The notes under the pieces were generated by a model that made no database searches, was not told the origin of the DNA, and was given only the letters and a program-made list of their open reading frames with translations. A DNA stretch of 64,000 nucleotides. It comes from Aquidulcibacter paucihalophilus. GTDB lineage: Bacteria > Pseudomonadota > Alphaproteobacteria > Caulobacterales > Caulobacteraceae. Positions 29,854 to 38,007 of the stretch are shown in pieces. How positions within the stretch are numbered: the stretch's first letter is position 1; each line of letters starts with the position of its first letter. The translations under genes and the position numbers were made by a program. Where the stretch lies: NCBI GenBank assembly GCA_030285985.1, contig CP127384.1, forward strand, positions 1,910,501-1,974,500, given 5' to 3'.

Positions 29854-30450
29854 TCAGGCGCAGCCTTCGACGTACTGGATGCTCGGCCCGCCCGCGGCCA
29901 CGTGTTCGGCCGTGCCGTCCGTGCCGATGTGATAGGCGATGCCCCGCGCGGCGGGGTTCTGGACGTAGCCGGCGGAGCCGCCGACGCTCCAGGTCGTGAT
30001 GTATTCCGCCGGGGCGGCGGAATATTTGTGCGGCGTAGCGGTCGCCGTCGGGCCGTAGGCGGCCTTGATCGCCGTGGCCGTATCGCCGACGCCGAAGCCC
30101 TTGTCCGTCTTCAGGGTCGCGCCCCGGTCCAGCCAGATGCTGGTCAGGACGCCCTGTTCAATCATGACCCTCAGGCCCGTCGGGGCGCGGGCCGGATGGA
30201 AGGTGTCGCAGGCGGCCGGGTCAGGACCACCGACCGAGCCGGGGCTGGAATCGGCCCCCAGGGCCGTCTCGACCTCGGCGCGGGTCATGCCGATACGGAG
30301 CGGCCCGAAGCCCTGGGACGTCAGCACGTTCGCGGCCGGGACGGGCGCGGGGACCGGCGCAGGCTCGGGGGCCGGGGCCGGAGCGGTGTCAGGCGCGCCG
30401 CAGGCGGCGAGCGCGAGGACGGCGGTGGTGAGCATCAGGCGGCGGATCAT
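29854..30450 (-). CDS. Lipoprotein with Pro/Ala linker, unknown function
   Basis: The 198-residue protein has a signal ending in the lipobox LAAC. A repetitive Ala/Pro/Glu linker (APAPEPAPVPAPVPA) follows, then a globular domain starting FGPLRIGMTRAEVETALG. That opening is common to many envelope proteins that sense or bind peptides or cell wall. The start at 30450 has GGAG eight bases before it, and the longer frame to 30504 is not used. It has no clear partner. Confidence 0.8.
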   Translation of the reverse strand: MIRRLMLTTAVLALAACGAPDTAPAPAPEPAPVPAPVPAANVLTSQGFGPLRIGMTRAEVETALGADSSPGSVGGPDPAACDTFHPARAPTGLRVMIEQGVLTSIWLDRGATLKTDKGFGVGDTATAIKAAYGPTATATPHKYSAAPAEYITTWSVGGSAGYVQNPAARGIAYHIGTDGTAEHVAAGGPSIQYVEGCA

Positions 30451-30483
30451 GGCGCAACTCCGTTGGGTGGGAGGTACAACGCA

Positions 30484-30515
30484 CGAAAACGGCGCGCGGT
30501 GCACCGCGCGCCGTT
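30484..30515 (-). terminator. Intrinsic terminator of rpmF
   Basis: A perfect 28-bp palindrome (30488-30515), AACGGCGCGCGGTG and its reverse complement, is followed on the minus strand by TTTTC. It lies about 70 bases after the rpmF stop and before the lipoprotein gene. Confidence 0.8.
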
Positions 30516-30523
30516 ATTCAGCT

Positions 30524-30572
30524 TCGTCCCGGCCCGGCCTTCGCGCGTCGCGCTCCGTCGGCCGGGATGAGG
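30524..30572. repeat. Short inverted repeat after rpmF
   Basis: TTCGTCCCGGCC at the left and GGCCGGGATGAGGA at the right form imperfect arms around a spacer rich in CGCG. It lies between the rpmF stop and its terminator. It resembles the other palindromic elements in the window only in layout. Confidence 0.5.
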
Positions 30573-30584
30573 AGGTTCTAAGGC

Positions 30585-30767
30585 CTAGTCTTCCTTGGGC
30601 GTCAGGACCTGGCGGCCGCGGTAGGTGCCGGTCTTCAGGTCGATGTGGTGCGAGCGGCGCAGCTCGCCCGTGTCCTTGTCCTCGACGTGCGGGTTGGAGC
30701 CCAGCGAGTCGTGCGAGCGGCGCATGTTGCGACGCGAGGGCGATACTTTGCGCTTCGGAACGGCCAT
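30585..30767 (-). CDS. rpmF: 50S ribosomal protein L32
   Basis: The 60-residue basic protein starts [20 protein letters not shown], the L32 signature, and ends [14 protein letters not shown]. It is the form without zinc-binding cysteines. It is monocistronic here, with its own terminator. Confidence 0.98.
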   Translation of the reverse strand: MAVPKRKVSPSRRNMRRSHDSLGSNPHVEDKDTGELRRSHHIDLKTGTYRGRQVLTPKED

Positions 30768-30877
30768 GTCCGTCTCAATCTTCTCAAGGGTGGCGCCGGC
30801 GGAGGCGCGAAAACAACAGCGGCGGCCCGAAAGAGCCGCCTGCGAGGGCGGGCTTATGCCTCAACCCGGCCCGGAGT

Positions 30878-31423
30878 TCAAGCGGGAGCTTGTCCGGTCG
30901 CCCCGGAAGCCCGATCCGTCCGCGACACGGCGTAGAAGACGCTGTCCTTCCAGACGCCGCCGACGTTCCAGGTGCGCTCGCCAAAGCCGGTCCTGACGAA
31001 CCCCAGCCGCTCCAGCAGGCGAATCGAGGCGGCGTTCTCCGGGTCGACGTCGGCGGTCAGGGTCTCGATGTCCCGGGTCCCGAAGACATGGTCGACCGCC
31101 GCCCCCACGGCCTCGGACGCCAGCCCCTGCCCCCAGCAGTCGGGATGCAGGATGTAGCCGACGTCGGGCAACCTCCAGAATCCCGCCTTGCCGATCACCC
31201 GGCCGTCCAGCTCGATGACGAAGTCGGGATGGTCGGGGCCATTGGCGATCATGGCGTCCAGCCACGTCCGGCTCTCGTCCAGCGTCTCGTGCGGGGGCTC
31301 CGACCACCAGAGGGTGGCACGGGGGTCCGACAGCACGGCGTGCATGGCCTCCAGATCGTCCGGCCGGGCGGAGCGCAGGATCAGGCGGGGCGTGCGGATC
31401 TCCACCGGCTCAGGCCAGTCCAT
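30878..31423 (-). CDS. GNAT N-acetyltransferase, RimJ/RimL-like
   Basis: The 181-residue protein begins IRTPRLILRSARPDDLEAM, the usual opening of the RimJ/RimL group. The acetyl-CoA motif is GYILHPDCWGQGLASEAVGA and the late helix NAASIRLLERLGFVRTG. The ATG at 31423 lies inside the end of the previous acetyltransferase gene, so the two are coupled. It is the last of five genes from lipA. The substrate is unknown. Confidence 0.87.
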   Translation of the reverse strand: MDWPEPVEIRTPRLILRSARPDDLEAMHAVLSDPRATLWWSEPPHETLDESRTWLDAMIANGPDHPDFVIELDGRVIGKAGFWRLPDVGYILHPDCWGQGLASEAVGAAVDHVFGTRDIETLTADVDPENAASIRLLERLGFVRTGFGERTWNVGGVWKDSVFYAVSRTDRASGATGQAPA

Positions 31424-31940
31424 GTTCCATGACGACGAAATACAGGTCGTCACGTTTGGGCAGGCCGAAACGCGGGTTGCCATAAGGGAACGGCAGGGTC
31501 TCGCCCGTCCGTTGATATCCGAGCCGTTGGTACCAGGCGATCAGGGTCTCGCGCTGGGGGAGGACCGAGATGCGCACCCGACGGGCACCGAAGCGTTCGG
31601 CCAGCGCAGCGTGGGCGGCCTCGACCAGTCGGCGGCCCAGACCGCCCCCCTGAAGCGTCGGGCGGATAGACAGCATGCCGAAATAGCCCATGCCTTCGCC
31701 GCGGTCCGCAATCAGGATGCAGCCGACCAGCTCATCGTCGCGCCAGGCCGTCAGCAGGGCCTGCGCCGGATCGGCCAGAATGTCGGCGAGGTCATCGGGA
31801 TCGGTGCGCTGGCCGTCCAGCAAGTCCGCCTCGGTGGTCCAGCCGGCGCGCGAGGACTCGCCGCGATAGGCGCTCTCGATGAGGGCATGCAGGGCCGGAA
31901 TATCCGCCGGAGCGGCGTCACGGATCGTGATCTCAGTCAT
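31410..31940 (-). CDS. GNAT N-acetyltransferase
   Basis: The 176-residue protein starts MTEITIRDAAPADIPALHALIESAYRG, and the acetyl-CoA site is FGMLSIRPTLQGGGLGRRLVEAA. It differs from its neighbour and is not a recent copy. Its ATG overlaps the lhgO stop (ATGACTGA). It is fourth in the operon starting at lipA. The substrate cannot be deduced. Confidence 0.87.
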   Translation of the reverse strand: MTEITIRDAAPADIPALHALIESAYRGESSRAGWTTEADLLDGQRTDPDDLADILADPAQALLTAWRDDELVGCILIADRGEGMGYFGMLSIRPTLQGGGLGRRLVEAAHAALAERFGARRVRISVLPQRETLIAWYQRLGYQRTGETLPFPYGNPRFGLPKRDDLYFVVMEHGLA

Positions 31941-33045
31941 GGGCCAGCATTTCGCTGACCGCCTCGCCGATCGCAAGGGAGCTGGTCAGACCGGGGCTTT
32001 CAATGCCGAACAGGGCGACCAGTCCGTCGAGGCCATGAAGATCGCGGCCGTGCAGCTGGAAGTCCGGCTGCGGCTCGCCCGGTCCGTGCAGTTTCGGCCG
32101 GATGCCGGCGTAGTCGGGGGTGAGCGCACCGTCCGGAAGGCCGGGCCAGAAGCGGCGGATGTAGCCCTCGAACTCGGCGGCCTTGGCGGCGTCGACCGCA
32201 TAGTCTTCGGTTTCGACATAGACGAGGTCGGGCCCGAACACGGCCTGACCGCCCAGGTCCTTGCGATAGTGGGTGCCCAGCGCGCCGTGGATGGGCGGTG
32301 GATAGATCAGCCGCTCGAACGGCGCCCTTCCGGTCAGGCGGAAATAAACCCCCTTGCCGAAATGCCCCGCCGGGATGCGGTCTTCCGGATAGCCTTCGAT
32401 CCGGGCCGCCACGGCCTGCGCGGCGAGACCCGGCACGGTGACCAGGAGGCGGGTGGTCAGGGTCGCCCCGCCCTCCCCGCCCGCTGTGAGGGTGAAGCCG
32501 CCGCCGGGCAAGGGCTGCGCCCGTTCGAACGGGGTGGAGACCACCACCGAACCGCCCGCCTCAACGATCTCGCCTTCCAACGCCAGCATATAGCCGTGAC
32601 TGTCGAAGACGCCGCTCTCGGGCGACAGGATGGCGGCGTGGGCGTTCAGGCCCGGCTCCAGCGCCTGCGCCTGGGCGCCGGTCAGATGTTCCAGTCCTTC
32701 GACACCGTTGGCCGTCGCCTGGACGAAGATAGCCTCGATCCGCTCGACCTCGGCCGCGTCGGTGGCCACGACCAGTTTGCCGCATTTGCGGAAATCGACC
32801 TTGTGGCTGTCGAGGAAGGCGTAGAGCGCCCGCCGCCCCTCGACGCAGAACCGTGCCTTCAGCGAACCGGTCGGATAATAGAGGCCGCCGTGGATGACCT
32901 CGGAATTGCGCGAGGACACGCCCTGACCGATGTGGGGTTCCTTCTCCAGCACCAGCACCGACAGGCCCCGCTTCGCCAGCGCCCGGCCGCAGGCCAGGCC
33001 GACCGCGCCGGCCCCCACCACCGTCGCGTCGAAGTCGAAGCTCAC
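31933..33045 (-). CDS. lhgO: L-2-hydroxyglutarate oxidase/dehydrogenase family flavoprotein
   Basis: The 370-residue DAO-fold flavoprotein has the FAD motif VVGAGAVGLACGRALAKRG. SSRNSEVIHGGLYYPTGSLKARFC is diagnostic of the L-2-hydroxyglutarate group, and FGIESPGLTSSLAIGE closes it. The enzyme oxidises L-2-hydroxyglutarate to 2-oxoglutarate and passes electrons to the membrane quinone pool. The GTG start overlaps the upstream RatA-like gene by GTGA. It may be a broader hydroxyacid oxidase. Confidence 0.85.
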   Translation of the reverse strand: MSFDFDATVVGAGAVGLACGRALAKRGLSVLVLEKEPHIGQGVSSRNSEVIHGGLYYPTGSLKARFCVEGRRALYAFLDSHKVDFRKCGKLVVATDAAEVERIEAIFVQATANGVEGLEHLTGAQAQALEPGLNAHAAILSPESGVFDSHGYMLALEGEIVEAGGSVVVSTPFERAQPLPGGGFTLTAGGEGGATLTTRLLVTVPGLAAQAVAARIEGYPEDRIPAGHFGKGVYFRLTGRAPFERLIYPPPIHGALGTHYRKDLGGQAVFGPDLVYVETEDYAVDAAKAAEFEGYIRRFWPGLPDGALTPDYAGIRPKLHGPGEPQPDFQLHGRDLHGLDGLVALFGIESPGLTSSLAIGEAVSEMLAHD

Positions 33046-33512
33046 CGCCTGGCCGTGGAAGATTGGGGTCCGTAGAGTTTCGCCGCCCGCGCCTCGAAAC
33101 AGCTCATCAGCTTGCTGACGGCGCGGTCGAAATTGGCGTGCAGCATGCCGTCGAGCAGTCGCGACTTGAAGGCGAAGTCGATCATGAACTCGACCCGCGT
33201 CCCGGCCGGATCGGGGAAGAATTCCCAGCGGTTCTTGAGGTGCCGGAACGGCCCGCGGATCAGGCCGACCTCGACCATGTCGCGGTTCCGGTCATGCCGC
33301 ACCCAGGTCGAGAACCTTTCCCTGAGGAAGGAGAAGCCCACGGCCGCCTCGGCGTCGACCAGGCTGACACCGGCCCCCTCCTCGCGCGGGCTCCAGGTCC
33401 GCATGGCGGTCACCCAGGGCACGAACTCGGGATAGGCGCGCACATCGGCGACCAGACCGGCCAGCTGGGCCGGCGTGTACGGCAGGATTTTGGTGACGCG
33501 GTGGACGGCCAA
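33042..33512 (-). CDS. RatA/COQ10-type START-domain protein
   Basis: The 156-residue protein matches the polyketide cyclase/COQ10 family: ILPYTPAQLAGLVADVRAYPEFVPWV near the start, then GPFRHLKNRWEFFPDPAGTRVEF and FDRAVSKLMSCFEARAAKLYG. In bacteria these proteins are linked to ubiquinone binding or, as RatA, to ribosome inhibition. It lies seven bases after lipA, a common alphaproteobacterial arrangement. Confidence 0.87.
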   Translation of the reverse strand: MAVHRVTKILPYTPAQLAGLVADVRAYPEFVPWVTAMRTWSPREEGAGVSLVDAEAAVGFSFLRERFSTWVRHDRNRDMVEVGLIRGPFRHLKNRWEFFPDPAGTRVEFMIDFAFKSRLLDGMLHANFDRAVSKLMSCFEARAAKLYGPQSSTARR

Positions 33513-33519
33513 GCGCGGC

Positions 33520-34482
33520 TCAGCGTCCGGTCTGCGCCAAACGCGCCGCCCTCAGCCGGGCGAAGTCGTCGCCGGCGTGGTGCGAGCTGCGGGTCAGGGG
33601 CGAGGACGACACCATCAGGAAGCCCTTGGCGCGGGCGATGGCCTCATAGGCCTTGAACTCGTCCGGGGTGACGAAGCGGTCGATGGCGGCGTGTTTGCGG
33701 GTCGGCTGGAGGTACTGGCCGATGGTGATGAAGTCGACGCCGGCCGAGCGCATGTCGTCCATCACCTGCATGACCTCTTCGCGGGTCTCGCCCAGGCCGA
33801 CCATGATGCCGGACTTGGTGAACTGGTTGGGGTCGCGTTCCTTGACCATCTGCAGCAGGCGCAGGCTGTGGAAGTAGCGGGCTCCGGGCCGGATCTTCAG
33901 ATACAGCCGCGGCACGGTCTCGAGGTTGTGGTTGAAGACGTCCGGGGTCGCATCGATCATCACCTCGGCCGCCCCGTCCTTGCGCAGGAAGTCGGGCGTC
34001 AGGATCTCGATCGTCGTGTTCGGCGCCTGGATGCGGATCTGGCGAACCACTTCCGCGAAATGGGCCGCGCCGCCGTCGGAGACGTCATCCCGGTCCACGC
34101 TGGTGATGACGACGTGATTCAGGCCCAGCTGCGCCACGGCCAGACCGACCTTGGCCGGCTCTTCCGGATCCAGCGGCTGGGGCAGGCCCGTCTTGACGTT
34201 GCAGAAGGCGCAGGCCCGCGTGCAGGTGTCGCCCATGATCATCAGGGTGGCGTGCTTCTGGCTCCAGCACTCGCCGATGTTCGGGCAGGCCGCCTCCTCA
34301 CACACGGTGACGAGGCCCTTGTCCTTCACGATGGCCTTGGTGGCATTGTACTGGCCCGAGCCGGGCGCCTTGACGCGCAGCCAGTCGGGCTTCTTCAGCA
34401 CCGCCGTCTCGGGCCGGTTCTGCTTCTCGGGGTGACGCAGTTCGGCCGGCGTCTTCGTCAGGGTGTTGATCAGCGTAACCAA
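33520..34482 (-). CDS. lipA: Lipoyl synthase
   Basis: LipA inserts two sulfurs into octanoyl chains to make lipoyl groups, which the pdh E2 and E1 beta proteins here need. The protein of about 320 residues has the auxiliary-cluster cysteines in [13 protein letters not shown], the radical-[11 protein letters not shown] and the C-terminal RSSHHAGD with the conserved serine. The frame is open to 34584, but the TTG at 34482 gives the normal family start ([11 protein letters not shown]) with GGAG upstream. It heads the five-gene operon. Confidence 0.93.
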   Translation of the reverse strand: MVTLINTLTKTPAELRHPEKQNRPETAVLKKPDWLRVKAPGSGQYNATKAIVKDKGLVTVCEEAACPNIGECWSQKHATLMIMGDTCTRACAFCNVKTGLPQPLDPEEPAKVGLAVAQLGLNHVVITSVDRDDVSDGGAAHFAEVVRQIRIQAPNTTIEILTPDFLRKDGAAEVMIDATPDVFNHNLETVPRLYLKIRPGARYFHSLRLLQMVKERDPNQFTKSGIMVGLGETREEVMQVMDDMRSAGVDFITIGQYLQPTRKHAAIDRFVTPDEFKAYEAIARAKGFLMVSSSPLTRSSHHAGDDFARLRAARLAQTGR

Positions 34483-34661
34483 GGCGACGCGGGCTCCGGA
34501 GCGGTGCGGAACCGCTATGTCGTCCTTCCGCGGGGCGAAGGCAAGGCGGGCCGGCTCCTCACGCGAGGTAACGCACCTTTTCAAGGCGACGCGGCCGCCC
34601 TAGTCTGACCGCTGAACATAAAAAGGGCGCGGGACAAACCGCAGCCGCACGGAGGATGGAC

Positions 34662-36215
34662 TTGCGCGTACCCCTGGATCCCCGTCACGTTGAGGAAACG
34701 GTTTTTGACGCCCTCATCTCCGCCCGGGAAAAATTCGGCGACAAGGAAATCCTTGAGGACATCGACCGGAATCCGCTGACCTACACCGGGCTGATCCGCT
34801 CCGCTTTTGTGCTGGGCCGCAAGATCGCCGCGATGACCGAAGTGGGTGAGCGGGTCGGCATATTGCTGCCCTCCAGCTCTGGTGTCGTCGTCACCTATTT
34901 CGGCCTGCATGCGCATGGCCGGGTGCCTGTGATGCTGAATTTCACGTCCGGTCAGGCCAACATCAAGGCGGCGATCAAGGCCGCCGGGCTGAAGAAGGTC
35001 CTCTCCGCCAAGCGGTTCATCAACCAGGCCAAGCTCGAAGACCTGATGGAGGAACTGGGCAAGGTCGCCGAGATTGTCTGGCTGGACGATATCCGCAAAA
35101 CCATCGGACTGCAGGACAAGGCCTATGGCTTGCTGGCCGGCATGCTGCCCAGACAATTCAGGGTCAGGACCGAACCATCCTCGACGGGCGTCATCCTCTT
35201 CACCTCCGGGAGCTTCGGCGCCCCCAAGGGCGTGGTGCTCAGCCAGTGGAATCTGGTCTCCAACTGTCGGCAGGGCTCCCAGCATATTGACCTGAAGCCG
35301 GAGTGGGTGATGTTCAACCCGCTGCCGACGTTCCATTGTTTCGGACTGACGGGCGGGGTCATGCTGCCGCTGCTGAACGGCATGAAGGCATTCCAGTATC
35401 CCTCGCCGCTGCACGCAAAACAGATCGTTGAGCTGCTACCCGAGGTGAAGGCCTCGATCCTGTTCGCGACCGATACCTTCCTGAACCAGTATGCCCGGGT
35501 CGCGTCACCCGATGATTTCGACACCCTGGAGTTTGTGGTCGCCGGCGCCGAGCGCGTGCGGCCCGAGACCCACCACCTGTTCAACACCCGCTTCCACGGC
35601 CTCAAACTGCTCGAAGGCTACGGGGCGACCGAGGCGGCCCCCGTTGTGGCGATCAACCACCCGGACCGGAACCGGCCGGGGACGGTCGGCCAGATGATCC
35701 CGGGCATGGAATGGCGGCTCGATCCGGTCGAGGGCATTCCGGACGGGGGGCGGCTTTTCCTGCGCGGGCCGAACGTGATGCAGGGATATCTGTCGCCGAA
35801 TGACCCCGAGGTCGTCGAACCGCTGCCCGGCGGCTGGCACGACACGGGCGACATCGTCGACATCGACAAGGACGGCTATGTCTCGATCCTCGGCCGGATC
35901 AAGCGGTTCGCCAAGATCGGCGGCGAGATGGTGTCCCTGACCGCGGTCGAGGGTCTGGCCAGCGCGGTCTGGCCCGAGGCGCGGCACGCCGTGGTCTCGA
36001 TCCCCGACGCGCGCAAGGGCGAGAAGCTGGTGCTGGTCACCGACCGCCGGGACGCCGACGTCGCCCGTCTGGCCGAATGGGCCCGCAGCCACGGCGCGCC
36101 CGAACTGGCCGTTCCCAAGAAGATCATGCGCGTCGCCGAGGTGCCCGTGCTGGGCACCGGCAAGACCGACTATGTCCGCATCCAGCAGATGGCCGAACTG
36201 GAGAAGGCCGCCTGA
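34662..36215 (+). CDS. Stand-alone Aas-type acyl-ACP synthetase (AMP-binding)
   Basis: The protein of about 517 residues is an adenylate-forming enzyme. Visible motifs are the P-loop ILFTSGSFGAPKG, LPTFHCFGLTGG, FVVAGAERVRPET, EGYGATEAAPVV, GGWHDTGDIV and GRIKRFAKIGGEMVSL. These closely follow the ligase half of Aas, which reacylates lysophospholipid, but the PlsC acyltransferase half is absent. GGAGG touches the ATG at 34656, so the TTG two codons later is a better start. It is divergent from lipA. Confidence 0.85.
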   Translation: MRVPLDPRHVEETVFDALISAREKFGDKEILEDIDRNPLTYTGLIRSAFVLGRKIAAMTEVGERVGILLPSSSGVVVTYFGLHAHGRVPVMLNFTSGQANIKAAIKAAGLKKVLSAKRFINQAKLEDLMEELGKVAEIVWLDDIRKTIGLQDKAYGLLAGMLPRQFRVRTEPSSTGVILFTSGSFGAPKGVVLSQWNLVSNCRQGSQHIDLKPEWVMFNPLPTFHCFGLTGGVMLPLLNGMKAFQYPSPLHAKQIVELLPEVKASILFATDTFLNQYARVASPDDFDTLEFVVAGAERVRPETHHLFNTRFHGLKLLEGYGATEAAPVVAINHPDRNRPGTVGQMIPGMEWRLDPVEGIPDGGRLFLRGPNVMQGYLSPNDPEVVEPLPGGWHDTGDIVDIDKDGYVSILGRIKRFAKIGGEMVSLTAVEGLASAVWPEARHAVVSIPDARKGEKLVLVTDRRDADVARLAEWARSHGAPELAVPKKIMRVAEVPVLGTGKTDYVRIQQMAELEKAA

Positions 36216-36229
36216 CGGACGAGCTCTTG

Positions 36230-36252
36230 ACTGCAACAGTAACAGTTTCAAT
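36230..36252. promoter_or_regulatory. Imperfect palindrome upstream of the DoxX gene
   Basis: ACTGCAAC, spacer AGTAACA, GTTTCAAT: 6 of 8 positions are symmetric. The arm sequence and seven-base spacer match the perfect palindrome at 37487-37511, so both may bind one regulator. Confidence 0.45.
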
Positions 36253-36296
36253 ATGACGAACGGTCCGAGCCGGGCCGGTGACGGAAGGAACTGACC

Positions 36297-36716
36297 ATGA
36301 GCCTGTTTTCCAAACTCGATCCCCATGCCGACAAGGCGCTGGCGGGGCTGCGCATCGTCTCCGGCCTGATGTTCATGCAGCACGGCGCGCAGAAGATCTT
36401 CGGCTTCCCGGCCCCCGCCATGGGTCCGTTCGACATCGCCAGCCAGATGGGCGTCGGCGGCGTTCTGGAGCTGGTCGGCGGGGCGATGATCGTCCTCGGG
36501 CTGTTCACCCGACCGGTCGCCTTCCTCATGTCAGGCATGATGGCCGTGGCCTATGCCCAGTTCCACTGGCAGTTCGGTGGCGCGTCCTTCTTCCCGATGG
36601 TCAACCAGGGCGAGCTGGCGGCGCTGTACTGCTGGGTCTTCCTGTATCTCGCCTTTGCCGGACCGGGCACCTGGGCCCTGGACCACGTCCTGAAGCGCAA
36701 GACCGACCTCGCCTAA
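36297..36716 (+). CDS. DoxX-family membrane protein
   Basis: The 139-residue protein has four hydrophobic helices typical of DoxX: LRIVSGLMFMQHGAQKIFGF, GGVLELVGGAMIVLGLFTRPVA, MSGMMAVAYAQFHW and the last near 105-125. DoxX proteins belong to redox-related membrane complexes, with little known detail. A GGAAGGA site lies six bases before the start. It converges with the dioxygenase gene, overlapping by four bases. Confidence 0.92.
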   Translation: MSLFSKLDPHADKALAGLRIVSGLMFMQHGAQKIFGFPAPAMGPFDIASQMGVGGVLELVGGAMIVLGLFTRPVAFLMSGMMAVAYAQFHWQFGGASFFPMVNQGELAALYCWVFLYLAFAGPGTWALDHVLKRKTDLA

Positions 36717-37483
36717 CCGATCCGCACGCCCGTCATCGAGATTGAACCGCCCTCGATGACGTCGTTGAAGAAGCTGACGTCGTCGCCCGGCCTGCGCTGG
36801 GCGGCGACGTAGAGCAGCGGCAGATAGTGTTCGTCGGTCGGGACGCTCATCTGCGCGTCCTCCGCCAGCCCGACCCAGTCGATCAGGGCCTCGTCGTCGC
36901 CGCGCAGCAAGGCCGCCTTGACCGCTTCATTGAAGCCTGAGGCCCAGGGGTAGGCCTCTCCGCCGGCCCGCTTCCAGGTCCGCAGATTGTGCACGAAGTC
37001 ACCCGAGCCGGCGATGACGATCCCCTCGTCCCGCAGCGCCGTGAGGCGTTTCGCCAGCGTATGATGACCGCGCGCTTCGAGGCCGCGGTCCAGCGACAAC
37101 TGGACCACCGGAACATCGGCCTTGGGCCAGACATGGGCCAGCACCGACCAGGTCCCGTGATCGAGGCCCCACTGCGTCGTCGGCGTCGCTCCCGTCAACG
37201 TGGCGACCCGCGCGGCCAGCTCGGGTGAGCCCGGCGCCGGGTATTGCATCGCATGCAGTTCGTCAGGGAAGCCTCCGAAATCGTGAAGGGTTTCGGGCTT
37301 CGACTGCACCGTCACGGCCAGGCCGTTCGTCTCCCAGTGGGCCGAGACCATGACCACGCCCCTCGGCTTCCCGACGGCTTCGCCGAGCGCGCGCCAGGCG
37401 TCGGCGTAAGGCCCGCCGAGAGCGTTCATCGGGGAACCATGGCCAAAGAAGATCACGGGCTGGCGCATCAGGGTTGGGCTCAT
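36713..37483 (-). CDS. DODA-type extradiol dioxygenase family protein (YgiD-like)
   Basis: The 256-residue class III extradiol dioxygenase-like protein has metal-site histidines in VIFFGHGSPMNA, VVMVSAHWET and GLDHGTWSVL, and GSGDFVHNLRTW. Members open catechol rings such as DOPA, or act as zinc enzymes of unknown role. The start at 37483 (MSPTLMRQPVIFF) fits the family; the longer frame crosses its own operator. It pairs with DoxX in opposite orientation. Confidence 0.88.
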   Translation of the reverse strand: MSPTLMRQPVIFFGHGSPMNALGGPYADAWRALGEAVGKPRGVVMVSAHWETNGLAVTVQSKPETLHDFGGFPDELHAMQYPAPGSPELAARVATLTGATPTTQWGLDHGTWSVLAHVWPKADVPVVQLSLDRGLEARGHHTLAKRLTALRDEGIVIAGSGDFVHNLRTWKRAGGEAYPWASGFNEAVKAALLRGDDEALIDWVGLAEDAQMSVPTDEHYLPLLYVAAQRRPGDDVSFFNDVIEGGSISMTGVRIG

Positions 37484-37486
37484 TCT

Positions 37487-37511
37487 ATTAGAAACAGTGT
37501 ATGTTTCTAAT
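37487..37511. promoter_or_regulatory. Perfect palindrome, likely operator of the dioxygenase gene
   Basis: ATTAGAAAC, spacer AGTGTAT, GTTTCTAAT: 9-bp perfect arms only four bases before the dioxygenase ATG. It is AT-rich in a GC-rich genome. The position suggests repression or a leaderless promoter. The regulator gene is not in sight. Confidence 0.65.
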
Positions 37512-37539
37512 ATGGGCTGCGGGACAGGCGGCGCAAGCC

Positions 37540-38007
37540 TCAACCACTGATCCGCGGACCGATCGGACAGACCCGGTCATAAAAGGCTGGATCCGCCGGC
37601 GCCGGCTGGCCGCGCGTCAGGCGGAACCGGTGCTCGACCACCATGGCCTGCTGTTCGATGTTCAGGCCGCCCCAGTCGCAGTCCACCCCGACCGGATATT
37701 CATAGGACGCGGGTCGATCGCCCGCCCGGATCTTGCCGGTCAGGAGATTGACCCCCTGCTGCGCCTGCCAGACGTGGGTCAGTTCATGGATCAGCAGGGC
37801 CTGAAGCTTCAGGGGTGCAGCCGATACGTCCGATGGCAGGGTGCGCGCCGGCCAGACGATCCACTCCCGTCCGAACCAGCGCCCGGGCACAAAGGCGCGG
37901 TCGAAAGGCCACGGCGCAGGCAGGAATCGGATGAAGTCGAGCGCAAGGGCGTCGCCGAAGGCCTCGACCGCCAGCGCGCGTTCTCCGTCCGTGAGGGCCC
38001 GTATCAC
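37540..38007 (-). CDS. HELTH-motif (vgr-related) protein, probable metallopeptidase-like
   Basis: The protein of about 155 residues resembles short alphaproteobacterial proteins annotated as vgr-related. It has ALTDGERALAVEAFGDAL at the start, LLIHELTHVWQAQQG in the middle (a zinc-type HExxH), and DWGGLNIEQQAMVVEHRFRL near the end. There is no signal peptide. The GTG at 38007 overlaps the vanY-type stop (GTGA), so it is coupled to that peptidase. Longer upstream frame is a shadow of the neighbour. The function is unknown. Confidence 0.7.
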   Translation of the reverse strand: MIRALTDGERALAVEAFGDALALDFIRFLPAPWPFDRAFVPGRWFGREWIVWPARTLPSDVSAAPLKLQALLIHELTHVWQAQQGVNLLTGKIRAGDRPASYEYPVGVDCDWGGLNIEQQAMVVEHRFRLTRGQPAPADPAFYDRVCPIGPRISG

